DNA of 64,000 nucleotides from Hydra vulgaris (GCF_038396675.1 NC_088926.1:39028501-39092500), one strand, 5' to 3'. Counted from the stretch's first letter, positions 12,804 to 24,209 are shown. Notes: generated from the letters alone by a model not told the origin. Program-made: numbers and translations.

Positions 12804-13519
12804 ATAAAAAAATTTAACTCTCTTAATACAATTAATAATTTATTATGAGAAATTATTAAAAAGTTTTTATTGTGTCCTAAATTTATTAAACTTTTTACTT
12901 AATTATTATTCCATAAAGTTTTTCGTTCAAGTATTGTACTGTTTTACGTTTTTTTTTTTTTTTTAGGTTTTTAGTTTGGTGTTTTAGTGGTCTTATTATG
13001 GTGTTTACTTAAAATTAGTACATGTACTATATGTAAAATCTATTTCAGAACACATTTAATTTGATTTGATTTTGCTGGATTATGGTTACCAGCATCATCA
13101 GCTCGATCAATTCATTGGCTCTTTGCAATGACATCGCAAATGGTGGACGCTTTTTTTAAATGGTTGAAAATAACTTTTTGAAAGGAAAAGAGTGAAAGGG
13201 AAAAGAAAACATTTATAAATTAAACGAAAAATAAGATCAACAAAAACGAAGTACAAATAAATGTTTTAAAAGAAGAAAAAAAAAGAAATAGCTAAAAAAA
13301 TAAGTAAATAAGTAATGAAAATAGAAGTTAAAAAAAACGTTAATGAACGAAATATATAAAAAGAATGGCAAAGAAAGAAAAAAAAACCATGCAAACATCG
13401 GAACCTCGATCGGCAAATCAAGATTTTTATTATTTTTTCATATATTTCTTTAGATTTCTTTCATATATTTATTAGGATTATTTATTTTAATATTTATTGA
13501 TTTTTCTTCAGTTTTTTAG

Positions 13520-16085
13520 CGTAGGGGAGATGGGGGCGCATTGATCGCCGTAGCAGTGTTTTGAAAATTGCGCAGAACCTGAAAGAGATGTAAAAACTTA
13601 TTAAATACGAAACACATGTAGAACTATCTGGCTTTTGGAATATATAAATATTTTGATTTAAAAAAATGATAAACATGAATAATTTTAACTTTTAAACAAC
13701 CCTCTCAAAAGATCAATGTACCCCAAACTATGGGGTACTATGATCTCCGACTTGGGGCACATTGATCTTATATGCGTAATATTATCTAAACGTTTAACAC
13801 TTCTATAACTAAATCTTGTAAATAATTTAGTCAAAGGGTAATATTGTATAACATATAATACATCTAAATTTTTTATTTATTTTTTAAATATAGCAGTTAA
13901 ACCCACTAGTCTAATTTTTAATTAAAAAATGTATAAATCACAGCAGCTATAAGCTACCCGCTTTATATACGTTTAAAACTTTACAACGACTTGAAATTTA
14001 TAAGAACTGAAATATAAAGACTGAAATAAGAATACAACTTTTAAGTTTACAAAACTTGTTAAAAGTACAATATTTTGATTAAGAATATTTCATCATTTGT
14101 GAAAGTCAAGTTGTGAAGCAGCTTTTGGTTTACATTGTTTTTTATTCCTAAGCAAGTAATTCTTAGTTTCTTTCTTATCTTTTGTGGAGACTTTTTGTTG
14201 ATTTTTGGTTTGCTTCAAAATTTTCTTTTCTTTTGACAAACGAATTTCATTTCTGACAGGAGTATCAGTCTAGATCCTTGTTTTTAACTGCCTACTTTTA
14301 ACATTTTTTTTTCTGGCAGATGCTTTTGGGTAAGGTTTTAAAACCTCAGGTGAGATTACAGAAGCAACACTTGTTGACACTTTGTTTAAAATACTTGTTT
14401 CAATATCTACTACAGTTATTTCAGACTCTATGTGATTAACATGTGCTGGTATCATTTCAGATTCCATGTTGTTGACAGGAGTGATAGTAACTGTATCTGG
14501 AGCAGCTCTATCTGTAACTGATGATGGTAAATATTCGTCATCTTTGAAAATTTCAGAATTGAATGGCTCAATGTCAGCTACTCTAAATCCTGTCTGTATA
14601 TTAGATGGTGAGAAAGCTTTTGTATACGGTTCTCGAACTATTGAAACAATATCATAAATGGTCATTGGTCTTGGGTTTGAAACCATCCAATTATCACATG
14701 CAGAATTGTAAAACCTTTTCAATGGTCCAAAAACAGTTCTATCTAATGGCTGCAATTTATGGCTGCAATGGGGAGGAAAACTTATCATTGTAATTCCGTG
14801 TTGAATTGCAAGCTCCAAGCCTTTAACAGAAATATGACTTTCATGACTGTCGAGAAGTAACAAAACTGGAGATTCCTGAGAACAGTTTGAATATTTAACA
14901 AAATGTTTAATCCATTCTATGAAAATTTCTGAGTTCATCCAACCAGAAGGATTTGCAAATCCCACACATCCAGGAGGTCCTTCCTTAATCATGTAATCAT
15001 GAAACTTTACCCTAGGAAAAATAAATAATGGAGGAATGGAATTTCCAATAGCATTAGAGGCACAACATGCAGTTACCAATGTTCCTCGTTCTGCAGATGT
15101 GATTCTTCCAACTTGTTTGCTTCCTCTACCAGCTAAAACCTTTACCGGCTTTTGAACGGTTGTTAAACCAGTTTCATCAACATTATATATACAGTTAGGA
15201 TTATATTTATATCGATTTCTTACCGTTTTAAGATTTTGAAAAAACTCTCTTACAGTGTGTTTGTTAAAAGCTGTTGATCGAGTGAAGCTCGTTGCTTCAG
15301 GTGTTCGTAGAGACAATTCTGGTTGTCTTTTCATAAAACCTTGCAACCAATCAATGCCTGCAATTTTATTTTTGATCCATGATGATGGGCATATCTTATT
15401 GTTTTTTAAAGCAAATTCATATGCCAATAATCGCGTTGACCTAGTTGAAAGGCCATAGTTCATTTTTGATGCAATTAGTAAATAACTTGATAAACTTTTT
15501 TCATCTTCTGCTGTAAAAACTTGTCTATTGTTGTAGTTAGGCTTGAAAGCTTCATTTGGATTAAGCCTCTTTTTACGACAATATCTTTTTAAAGTCATTC
15601 TATCTATGTTAAACTGACGTGCTACAACATTCAGTTGTGTTCCTTCTAAAACTTTATTAACAGCTACTTTCATTGTTTCACTTGGTATAGCAACTTTATT
15701 TGTTTTTTTAATTCTATTTCTAACCATTTTAAGATCTGTAAAAAAATATATCAATAAAAACATATGTTTATAATAAATGCTAATATTTAACATAATAATA
15801 TTATGTTAAATATTTTTTAATTATTATGTTAAATATTATTCTTTTGATATTATAAAATAATAGTATTTTTATTACTAGCTTATAACATAAGTAGATTTAA
15901 AAAATGAAATGCTAAAAGCTATTGTTTGTTTATATATAGTTTTTTTTTAAATTATAAATACAATTCCATTCGTTTAACTGTATTGCTTATAAACAAAAAC
16001 ATGGGGCACTTCGTCTTCTATGGGGCACTTTGATCCTCCGATCAATGGGCCCCGCATAGTCAAAGATCAATGTACCCCAATAGGT
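13520..16085 (-). mobile_element. Pogo/Tigger-like DNA transposon, apparently autonomous
   Basis: The transposase (14270-15727) is flanked on both sides by GC-richer subterminal repeats built on GGGG(TA/CG)CATTGATC. On the left these are near 13523-13550 and 13706-13770. On the right, in inverted form, they are near 16001-16078 (GATCAATGTACCCC). TA dinucleotides adjoin both presumed ends, as expected for pogo target sites, but the termini have diverged and the exact ends are uncertain. 13776-14270 and 15800-15990 are A/T-rich non-coding parts of the element. Confidence 0.75.
14270..15727 (-). CDS. Pogo/Tigger-like DDD transposase, intact 485 residues
   Basis: The only long uninterrupted gene in the window. 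The start chosen is the ATG at 15727 (MVRNRIKK), matching the family; the frame is open 22 codons further up, but that part looks like UTR or intron, with TTTTTACAG just before the ATG region. A psq-type helix-turn-helix lies at about residues 15-55 (VARQFNIDRMTLKRYCRK), and a Tc5/CENP-B-type domain at about 70-145 (WLQGFMKRQPELSLRTPEA). The DDE_1 catalytic core has D184 in YNVDETGLT, D293 in LLLLDSHESH and D329 in HKLQPLDRTVFG. The tail is basic (SARKKNVKSRQLK), perhaps nuclear targeting. All three catalytic acids are present, so activity is plausible. A host-domesticated pogo gene is the alternative, but the flanking terminal repeats favour a transposon. Confidence 0.93.
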   Translation of the reverse strand: MVRNRIKKTNKVAIPSETMKVAVNKVLEGTQLNVVARQFNIDRMTLKRYCRKKRLNPNEAFKPNYNNRQVFTAEDEKSLSSYLLIASKMNYGLSTRSTRLLAYEFALKNNKICPSSWIKNKIAGIDWLQGFMKRQPELSLRTPEATSFTRSTAFNKHTVREFFQNLKTVRNRYKYNPNCIYNVDETGLTTVQKPVKVLAGRGSKQVGRITSAERGTLVTACCASNAIGNSIPPLFIFPRVKFHDYMIKEGPPGCVGFANPSGWMNSEIFIEWIKHFVKYSNCSQESPVLLLLDSHESHISVKGLELAIQHGITMISFPPHCSHKLQPLDRTVFGPLKRFYNSACDNWMVSNPRPMTIYDIVSIVREPYTKAFSPSNIQTGFRVADIEPFNSEIFKDDEYLPSSVTDRAAPDTVTITPVNNMESEMIPAHVNHIESEITVVDIETSILNKVSTSVASVISPEVLKPYPKASARKKNVKSRQLKTRI

Positions 16086-16407
16086 ATAGGTAACATATTG
16101 ATAGCAATATCTACTGTATAAATTGCAGCCAAATAAAAATTTTATATTATATTAAACACCTAACACTTACAAATTTAAAATAAAATTGTTGTTAATCCAT
16201 ACAGACATCTAAATAAAAATATATTTGAATTATAGTACGATTTAAAAAAATCACTTTTTATGACGAAAAACAATATTTTCTTTAATTTTTTGACGCTGAT
16301 AACCTTATGAAAAACTATTACGAATAATCAATTAGGAAGCATAGTGGTTAATTAAATTGCAACCTCACTTCTAGTAAGGCAAAAATGAACGAGTAAAAGC
16401 CAAAAGA

Positions 16408-17125
16408 TCATACTGCCCCGGCGGCATATTTTGAAACCCTATATACAGGCTTAGAATAGCCATAAAAATGAGCAATCTGATTCGCTGATTTTAAAAGAGA
16501 GGCAAGTGCGATTTTGTTGAAAAATATAATGAAAATCAAAACAAACAGATTTTTTAAATAAATTTCAAAGTAATGATATACTAAGTTTATCAATACAAGT
16601 CATGTGTTACTATCAACACAGGAAATTCATTTTACTTTAGTACTCTTCAAAGTGTTTAAAATGTATCAAAATCTATTTGTACAAGAGAATTTTCACTCGT
16701 AAAAATTTCAATAAAGTTTATCTTGGTGATGAAGATTTTATCTATTGTTTAATTTTAAGAAACGAAAAAAAAAAATGGGTTGAAGTAAATTTGAAAAAAT
16801 TTACAAATGTGTTTCTCATAAAATATGCTCTTGGCCTTAAAGCATTCTCAAATACATAGTTTATATAAGTATGTTGTACGAGACTAATAGTGAAGCACTT
16901 TTGCATACAAAGTTTATATGCAGTTTTATGTGACTACTGGTGAAGAACTTTATTTATAAACTGATTTACATGTTTATTATAAAGAGTTGAAAATTAGAGT
17001 TTTTTAAAAAAGAAAATTTGTACTAATTGCAAAACTAGTTTACATGTTCCATGTCAATATATGAGCTCTGAGGAGATTTTGTTTTCATGCTTTGTTTCAA
17101 CCATAGTTTGGAGGAGGCTGATATA
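16408..17125. repeat. Diverged repeat segments related to the palindrome interior
   Basis: 16421-16520 (CGGCATATTTTGAAACC..GATTTTAAAAGAGAGGC) matches 40765-40860 at the inner end of the right arm. 16881-17120 matches about 37950-38270 of the left arm in the same orientation (TTTATATGCAGTT, GACTACTGGT, TATAAAGAGTTGAA, GGAGGCTGAT), with perhaps a quarter of the bases changed. No coding sequence is recognisable; a 60-codon frame at 16677-16859 has no family resemblance. 16086-16408 shows nothing else. Confidence 0.6.
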
Positions 17126-17162
17126 TTTTTTTATTAAGTAACTTTAATAAAACATCGTGTTA

Positions 17163-19300
17163 AAAGTATTGATATAGGCCTGTAGTTTGTAATGTCAGAA
17201 TGATCATTACATTTGTATAATGGAATTACTTTTGACAATTTAAGTACATCCGGAAATATCCCAGAATTTAATGAGAGCTTAAGTATATGAATCAGGGGTC
17301 TATTATGTGTTTGTTTGCAATAACTATATCACTAGATATCTCATCAAATCCTGGAGCCTTTTTTTTTTTTAAGGAGGCAAAGGGTGCCTCTAATTCTTCA
17401 TATCCTAATTCATAATCAAGAATTGTAACGTTATTCGTGGTTTTAAGATAGGTTTTAAATGATAAAGATGTTGGTAAAATCTTATTTACAAGATTTGGAC
17501 CAATATTTGTAAAATATTTATTGAATTCTTCTGAAATTAGTTTTTGAAAAAATATATCGTTATTTTCAATAACAATTCGTTTAGGAAGAGAAGGTGAATT
17601 TAGTTTTTCTCTTCCCATTATGAGATTATTGATGGACCATGTTTTTTTGGTATCAATTTTGCATTTGTTAATTTGATTACTGTAATATTTTTTTTTGCAT
17701 TTTTAATGAGATCTTGATAAAAAAATTTATAATTTTTGTAATTTTTTTCATTATCATTGTTTCTATTTTTCAAAAATTTATTGTAAAGTTTTTTTTTTTT
17801 TTGAGCACTTTAATAACGATTTATCCATCCAAGGATTAGCAATTGCTTTTGAATTAGTTGTTATTATATAAGGTTTCATTAAAGTAATCCAAAAATTTAC
17901 TTAAAAAGGCATTGTAAGCTTCATTAGTATCTTTACATTTATATACGTTGTTCCATGCTTCTTGTTTTAGTTTACTTGTTAATTTATTAGTGTTACTCAA
18001 TTTTAAATTTCGTTTTTTTAAATGTATAATTTTTGAATGACAATCAGACATAGATTTAAAGTTTTTTATTTTTATGAATATTTTTATGATCGCTAATATC
18101 TGTCAAAAATATACCGGTTTCAAATGTCGTTTCTAAATAATTATTGATAAAAATATTGTCTATTGCTGTTGCAGAGGTTTTTGTTACTCGCGTTGGTTTA
18201 TTAATAGTTGACAAGACATTAAGTTTAAAAAGCATATCAAAAAAAGATTTTATTTTTGGAAATTTTGTGTTAGAAAGAGCATCAAGATTTGTGTTAACCA
18301 GTTATATATAATGTCTTATTTTCTTTATTTATTTTCATAATCGTATTTTTGATAAAAGTTTCGAAATTTTTTTTTTTCCACTCGGTGGACGATAAACACA
18401 TCCAACTAAAATGTTTCGGTATTTTTTATTAATAATTTCAATGAAAAGACTTTCATAATTATCATTTGAAAAGCATAGTATATTTTTTATCTTGAAAGCA
18501 TAGTTTTCTAAGACATAAATTCCTAATCCTCCTCCTTTTTTCCCATTTCCTCTTGGTTGACTTATTAGTTTATAAAATGGTAATATATAATTAGAATTTA
18601 ATTCAAGAGAACTTTCTGTATCATGCCAAGTCTCTGAAATAGATATGATGTCGAACGTGTAGTTTAAAATATTTAAAAATTCTTTAAGTTTATCAAAATT
18701 TTGCTGCATGCTTCTAATGTTTATGTGTAATACAGAAAATGAGCCATCATCTGCAATTACTTTAAATTCAAAAGGATCAATATACGGTGTGTTAATTAAG
18801 TTCATTTGAGTTTCTTGAAAAATAGAGCCCGATCAATTAAAATATCTTTTTCAATACCAAGATTATCTTTAAATAGTTGCTTTACCTTTTTTTTTTGTGA
18901 TTTCCATATTCTTTTCTTCGTTATTTTCAACGACCCCGTCAATTCTTAAATTGTTTCTTCTGTTACGGTCTTCAATATCAACGCTTTTTAATTTTAATTC
19001 AATATTGTCAGAAGATATTTTACCCTGCATTTTTCATACATTTGATAAATCGTCGTGAACTTTATTAATTTTTTCCTCAACTGCTCTAGCTTTATCGTTG
19101 AATACACCGCCAACAAAATTTAATCCAGATTTCATTTTGTCGAGTTCTCGCCGAACTTCTTTAAAACTAGATTGAAAGTTATCAAACCTCTCATTTATGT
19201 TCGATAATGCTTCATGAAAAAAAGACAAAATTGTTTCTTTTTGAATATTTAGTAGCTCTCTCAACATAGCAATCGAAACTAACTCTTCTGATTTAGACAT
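17163..19300 (-). pseudogene. LINE A, left-arm copy, 3' part missing
   Basis: Reads leftwards. ORF1 begins at 19300 (MSKSEELVSIAMLRELLNIQ), with a coiled-coil-like region (ERFDNFQSSFKEVRRELDKM), a stop after HDDLSNV, then RNNLRIDGVVENNEE in the same element. The endonuclease part (18335-18805) has VLHINIRSMQQNFDKL, ISISETWHD and VGCVYRPPSG. The pre-RT and RT start (17292-17618) has FNKYFTNIGPNLVNK and [10 protein letters not shown], then [19 protein letters not shown] up to 17163, where the homology stops abruptly. LINEs normally lose their 5' ends; losing the 3' half points to a rearrangement break. Confidence 0.85.
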
Positions 19301-19395
19301 ATCAATTTTTATTTAACGAATTAAAAAAATTCCAAAATATATTTAACTGTAAGAAAACGCGTCTGTTCACCACGACGTTCGCCACGCAAAAAATA

Positions 19396-19840
19396 ATTCC
19401 TGTAAACATTTAAAAAAAAAAGTTTTTAAAATTCCCATAAGAGAAGAAAAAAAAATATATACAATATAATATATATATAATATATACAATATATATAATA
19501 TATTATATATATAATATATACAATATATTAAAGTGACCATACGTACGCATTTGGCGCGTACAGTAAGTGTTTGACGGTAGTTTTGCGCGTTTGGGGTTTG
19601 TACGCGTTTGTGCACGCGTTTGGGCACGCTTTTATATATTAAAAAAAAGTAAATAAAATTTATTTCCAAAAATATTATTTGAAAGAATTAATAAATGAAT
19701 TTTCTAAAATATAGTTGCAAAACAAAATGAATAAAATTCCAATAAACTTAACGATAAAACACGAAACTAAGTTAATTAATTCCCGTAAACATTTAAAAAA
19801 AAAAGTTTTTAAAATTCCCATAAGAGAAGAAAAAAAAATT
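19396..19840. repeat. Direct-repeat pair enclosing an AT tract and a CpG-rich patch
   Basis: A 55-base sequence (GTAAACATTT, A run, GTTTTTAAAATTCCC) occurs at 19397-19451 and again at about 19785-19839 in the same orientation. Between the copies lie a TATA-rich tract (19455-19530) and the CpG-rich segment at 19532-19630. In the right arm the same unit lies at about 60770-61210. No function is recognised. Confidence 0.8.
19532..19630. other. CpG-rich patch with CGCGTTTG-type repeats
   Basis: About 100 bases strikingly rich in CpG for this genome: ACCATACGTACGCATTTGG, GCGCGTTTGG, TACGCGTTTG and CACGCGTTTGGG. The motif (A/G)CGCGTTTG recurs about every 17-20 bases. It could be the terminal repeats of a small DNA element (GTGACCATACGTACG at one end) or a diverged minisatellite. 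Mirror copy at 60979-61077. Confidence 0.55.
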
Positions 19841-20659
19841 ATTTCAAAAGATTTTTCAACGCAACATTTTACGCAAATTTTGTTTGCTTTATAATGTTTT
19901 TTTTTCCCCCTAATTATTGTAAATAACGCTTTGCGATTTATTTTAATAAGAAGTTCATAAAAATAAGTGTTCATAAATAAGTAAGTTTTTATAACTATTT
20001 CTGCATCAAATTCAAAAAATGAATAGTAAGAAGAGAAGGTTAAACACATTTAATGATAATTTAAAGAAAATGTTTCCTTTCTTAACGCAGATCAAAAATG
20101 AGCTCCTCAAATGTACTGTCTGTCAAAGCCTATTTGACATTAGTAGTCGTGGACGGTCTGCAATCGAAAATCATTGCAAATCTATCAAACACAAAATGGC
20201 ATTAGATACTTCTATATCATCAAACAAAATCACAAAGTTGATGAAGAGTCAGAGCTTTGATTAAAATGAAAAAATGTTAGCAATTCAAGAAGGAACAATG
20301 GCATTCCACACAAACACAACCATAGCTTTAGAAGGGCTGATTGTACATCAAAGCTAATTAAGAAATTTTATAACCCAAGATTTGCTTGTGCGCGTACAAA
20401 ATGTGAAGCAATAATTGTAAACGTGTTCACAATTATTACAAGAAATATTGTGAAACTAACTCAGAAAATGCTTTATTAAAAGCATCATATGTGTCAATTC
20501 TTTCTGATGCATTAAACCACAATGACGTTAAAATATATTCAATTTTGGCTCGTTATTTTGATGTTAAAGAGGGAGTGCAAATTCAGCTGATTAACGTGGA
20601 TTGTGTAAATGGAGAAACATCAGATATTTTTTCAGAAGTTATCTTTAAATGATTTTGTG

Positions 20660-20832
20660 CAGTCCCGTAGAAACAAAAATTATATTGGGGGAGGGAGCAG
20701 TACTACCCCGAAATAGTATTGAGGACCTTTTTTTTTTTTTAGTCATTTTTTCAGTCATTTTTTGAAAATTATTTATTTGAAAAATTATTGGGGTCTAATG
20801 CCCCTGCTGCCCCCACGATTGCTACGGGCCTG
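20660..20832. mobile_element. 173-bp MITE with CAGTCCCGTAG-type ends
   Basis: Ends CAGTCCCGTAG and CTACGGGCCTG are inverted repeats of 11 bases with one change. The interior has G- and C-runs (GGGGGAGGGAGCAG and CCCCTGCTGCCCCC). CAG ends are typical of hAT elements. It interrupts the hAT pseudogene reading. The expected 8-bp duplication is not clear in the flanks. Mirror copy at 59778-59950. Confidence 0.75.
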
Positions 20833-21704
20833 TAGTGCTAACAAAATTTCTTCAAAAGTTTTGGCTATATCTGCAGACAACACCAATACCAATTTCGGAG
20901 GTTTAAAATTCACAAAAAGTTAATCGTTAAGCTAAACCGTGAAATCATTGGTATCGGTTGCAATGTTCATATTTTATTAAACGCAATAAACATTGCATCT
21001 GGTTGTTTATCTATTGATGTGGAGATAATTATTCTTCAAATTTATTTATTTTTTTACCGTTTTACTGTTCGAGTTTCTAGTTCAGAAAATTTCTGGATGA
21101 GGCCGGTGTGGAATATCAAAAATTGCTAGGATTCTCAAAAGTTCGATGGTTGGTCTTACTTCCAGCTATCGAAAAAGTGCTTAAGTTATATCAGTCACTA
21201 GTGATCATACTTTTTAAGCTTAGAAAATTGTCCCAAACTTTTTCAATAACGAAAAATAATTCAACTTTTTAAATAACGAAATGGATGAAATAGTATTGTT
21301 TTTTGTTCACAGTCAAGCCAATTTTTATATAACACGGTAAAAAAATTGATAAAGATGGTATTTCTGGTGCTGAAGTTGCCGTAGTATTAAAGGGTTTGAA
21401 AGACTAGATAAAATCTAGAAAAGAAGAAAAATTTCTACCTTTCACGGTAAGATAGCATTTGCATGTTACCAAAGAACGAAGTCATAATTTGAAAAACCAA
21501 TTCTGAAAGAAGTAAACAGTGTCTGTCTAGAGTATATAGATGAGTGGACGCGTCAGTTTAATAGGGTTGAAGTTTTTATATGGTCTTTACTTAACTGTAA
21601 AGTTAAATGAATTGAAATTAGTGAAACTATAACTTTTTTGAAAAAGTCAATAGAAATCACATTCGATGACAATGAATTGTTCGACAAAATTCGGAGAACT
21701 AATT

Positions 21705-21748
21705 TATATTACACAAAGGAAAAAAATTTTTTTCCTTTGTGTAATATA
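21705..21748. repeat. Perfect 44-base palindrome, no loop
   Basis: TATATTACACAAAGG plus seven A is followed at once by its exact reverse complement (22-bp stem). The spacer hAT copy lacks the second half and instead continues through about 170 bases of transposase sequence between the same flanks. This palindrome therefore marks a deletion repaired with a fold-back copy. Conserved in the right arm at 58864-58907. Confidence 0.93.
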
Positions 21749-22082
21749 ATTTTGGCAATTGTTTTCGATTGCCAATGATATTTGGACGGAAGGGAAATCC
21801 CATCTTACAATCCCAACTTACAACTTTCAATCCCAACTTACAAATCCCAACTTACAACTTTGGCAGTTATTTTGTTCGGTAAATTTAATTTAAGAAAATA
21901 TAGCTGCTCAGAATTTGCAGAAAAATTGAAAAAGATGACATGTTGCTGAAAACATTTCATTCTTATGAAAAATATTTGTGATTTAAAAATCCAAATATTG
22001 TTTAATATTTTTTCCATAATATAATTTCTTCACATGCTATTTTAAAATAAATAAACGAGTTTTTAGTAAAACCCATTTAAAC

Positions 22083-22310
22083 CAGGCCCGTACACAGGGC
22101 GGGAGCAGAGGGACATATGCTCCCCTGCGCTTGTCTTGTTTGGCCACTAAAAAATTGAAATTAAACATATATTCAAAAATTGTTAAAAACAACACAAATA
22201 AGGGCAAGGCGAAACCGTCTTGAAATTATAAAAAATATAATTAATTATTTTATTAAATTTATGCAAAATCTTATCGAAAAATTGGTGAATATAGACGCTT
22301 AAAAAAATTG
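22083..22310. repeat. Solo hAT-type terminal sequence
   Basis: CAGGCCCGTACACAGGG resembles the termini of the hAT elements here (CAGGGCCGTACC at 32960). The next about 150 bases (GGGAGCAGAGGG, GGCAAGGCGAAACC) look like the subterminal part of a related element, but no opposite end is found, so it is a truncated piece. The stretch 22310-22713 is otherwise A/T-rich with a 31-base hairpin at 22467-22497 and no gene. Confidence 0.5.
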
Positions 22311-22466
22311 CCCTTTAAAGAAATGGTATTTAAATCAAGCTATTATGTATGTATTTATACATACCAAATTTATTCCTTGTACGCATCTGGTATTTTACGA
22401 ATATGGTATTCAAGTATATATTATAGTCATTTTTATATAATATATATTATATTGTATATATTTAAC

Positions 22467-22497
22467 TTATTATTGTGTATATTATACACAATAATAA
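22467..22497. repeat. 31-base hairpin, 15-bp perfect stem, 1-nt loop
   Basis: TTATTATTGTGTATA, T, TATACACAATAATAA. The stem is exact and carries GTGTA/TACAC, so it is not merely TA repeat. The right arm keeps it near 58111-58141. Confidence 0.85.
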
Positions 22498-22712
22498 ATT
22501 ATAAATATACAATAATAAAATATATATACAAAAATAAAACATTCATTTAAAATTAGTTAACGGCGGATTTCCACTTTTTTCAAATTTCCAGCGGAAAGGA
22601 ACGGAAAAGAAAATCTATCCAATCACCTAGCATCAAAATTTCGCATTTTAAATTTTGTATTACTCACTGCAATCATAAGTAAAATATATTGATCTGTTCC
22701 TTATGACTATAA

Positions 22713-22962
22713 GGATGGTTAAGCGCCAAACTAGCCTATACAACGAATATGCTGAAATGAGGTAATTAGACGCAAAGTTTAAAAGTCTTTAACAAAAGCC
22801 ACTAAACCGAAAAAATTAAAAGTAATTACAGTTCAATGCACTTAAAAATTTTAATTATATAGTATTTTGGTGTTTGCAAAGAAACACTGCATAAATCATT
22901 TTTTAATACAAACTAATTTTTTTCAACTTTATTGTATAGGCTTGTTTGGCGCTTAACCATCC
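22713..22962. mobile_element. 250-bp MITE with 31-bp terminal inverted repeats
   Basis: The termini GGATGGTTAAGCGCCAAAC and its inverse match at 30 of 31 bases. The interior is A/T-rich with no frame. The mirror copy (57642-57891) has exactly the same length. Flanks are TA-rich (CTATAA and ATATTATAA), so the duplication type is unclear. 22962-24180 has no gene: it is A/T-rich, with no repeat recognised except the words GCTATGGTCCCG and CGTTTTGAAAAACGG-like pieces shared by both arms. Confidence 0.9.
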
Positions 22963-24209
22963 ATATTATAAAGTTACTTTTCAAGAAATTGTCGTAAGTC
23001 GGTTAATAGTTTGAACAATCAAGATATTTTGAAAAATCTGGTCTGCAAGATAAACGATTAAATTAATTAACAAAAGTTTGTTTATTGTCCACAGTGATTT
23101 TTCACTGAGTACGACAAACTAACTTTGAAAATTTATTTTAAATGTAATGCATCTATCAAGATTTTATGTTATATAGTTTAATATAATATAATTGCGTTAT
23201 ACTATGGAATCCTAATTTAATTGTATCTAGACCTGTAAAACCTCAAGTTCTTGAATGCTATTTTTAAGACTTCGCTCGGTGCTTGAATTGTTTTAACTAT
23301 TACATACACATTTAGACAATAGAATATTCCTCAAGAAAATAGAAGGAATACAGCTACAACTACCAGCATATAGTTTTCTTTTTGTTTTCTTTTACTTATT
23401 AAGTGAAGAACATTATAACTTTGAGTAAAAAAAAATATGTTTTTTAGGATATTTATGAATTTAAACACTTTGAAAAAGTTCTAGTTCTTTTGATCCAAGT
23501 TTGAAGGTTGTCCAAGTTACGGGCGTTTTTTTATTTTATTAAAACAATTTGAAACAAACCGGCTGAGCAAAATCATGAAGATATTCAATAAGAAATGTCA
23601 TAAAAGTCTTAAATTCTGTATAAGGTAAAACGCTCAATTTTCACCACTTTTTTGGACCAATATAAATATTCATTTCTCGCTCGTATTTTCATAAATTATA
23701 AATCTTTTAGTCTTAAACTATATATCGAGAGTTGGTAAAAACGGGTAATAAAAACGGGGCTATGGTCCCGAAAGAGTCAAATGGCAACCAATAGCAAGAA
23801 ACTTGTGTTTGCCATCTGGGAATTGTTACTTTTGCCACTCTACAGCCGTTTTTCAAAACGCCTTAAGTTGCTTTTTACGTATTTCGAGAAAAGCACTATT
23901 TGATGTATATATTGTTTGATTGCAGTTTTACAAGAGATTTGTAATTAAAATATTTAATTATATATAAACGTTACTATCTTAATTATATTATTGATTGGAG
24001 AAAAAAATGATTGATTTAAAAAAATAAGTATTTGTGCTGTATTTTTTGTCGGAAAAAATGTAGAGGCTTTTTTATAGATGAAAGCGGTATTCAAAACGCC
24101 TTATGAAACAATAACAAGTAAATTTACTTCAATTTTTCGCAATAAATTTTTCCAAAATCTTGGCTACGTATCTAACCGTAATAAATGTACGTTTTTAAAA
24201 AATATATCG

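Larger units (their letters stand above)
20019..21900 (+). pseudogene. BED-finger hAT transposase, left-arm copy, broken
   Basis: Begins at 20019 (MNSKKRRLNTFNDNLKKMFPFL) with a BED-like finger (CTVCQSLFDISSRGRSAIENHCKSIKH). After 20264 the frame breaks. Recognisable pieces are: YSILARYFDVKEGVQ near 20540; ADNTNTNFGG near 20876, a hAT core motif; EIIGIGCNVHILL near 20945; GVEYQKLLGFSKVRWL near 21112; LLPAIEKVLKLYQSL near 21165; and the C-terminal dimerisation piece FSIANDIWT near 21760. A MITE sits inside at 20660-20832 and a perfect 44-base palindrome replaces a deleted piece at 21705-21748. A second, separate copy fills the palindrome spacer (39886-40660). Confidence 0.8.
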
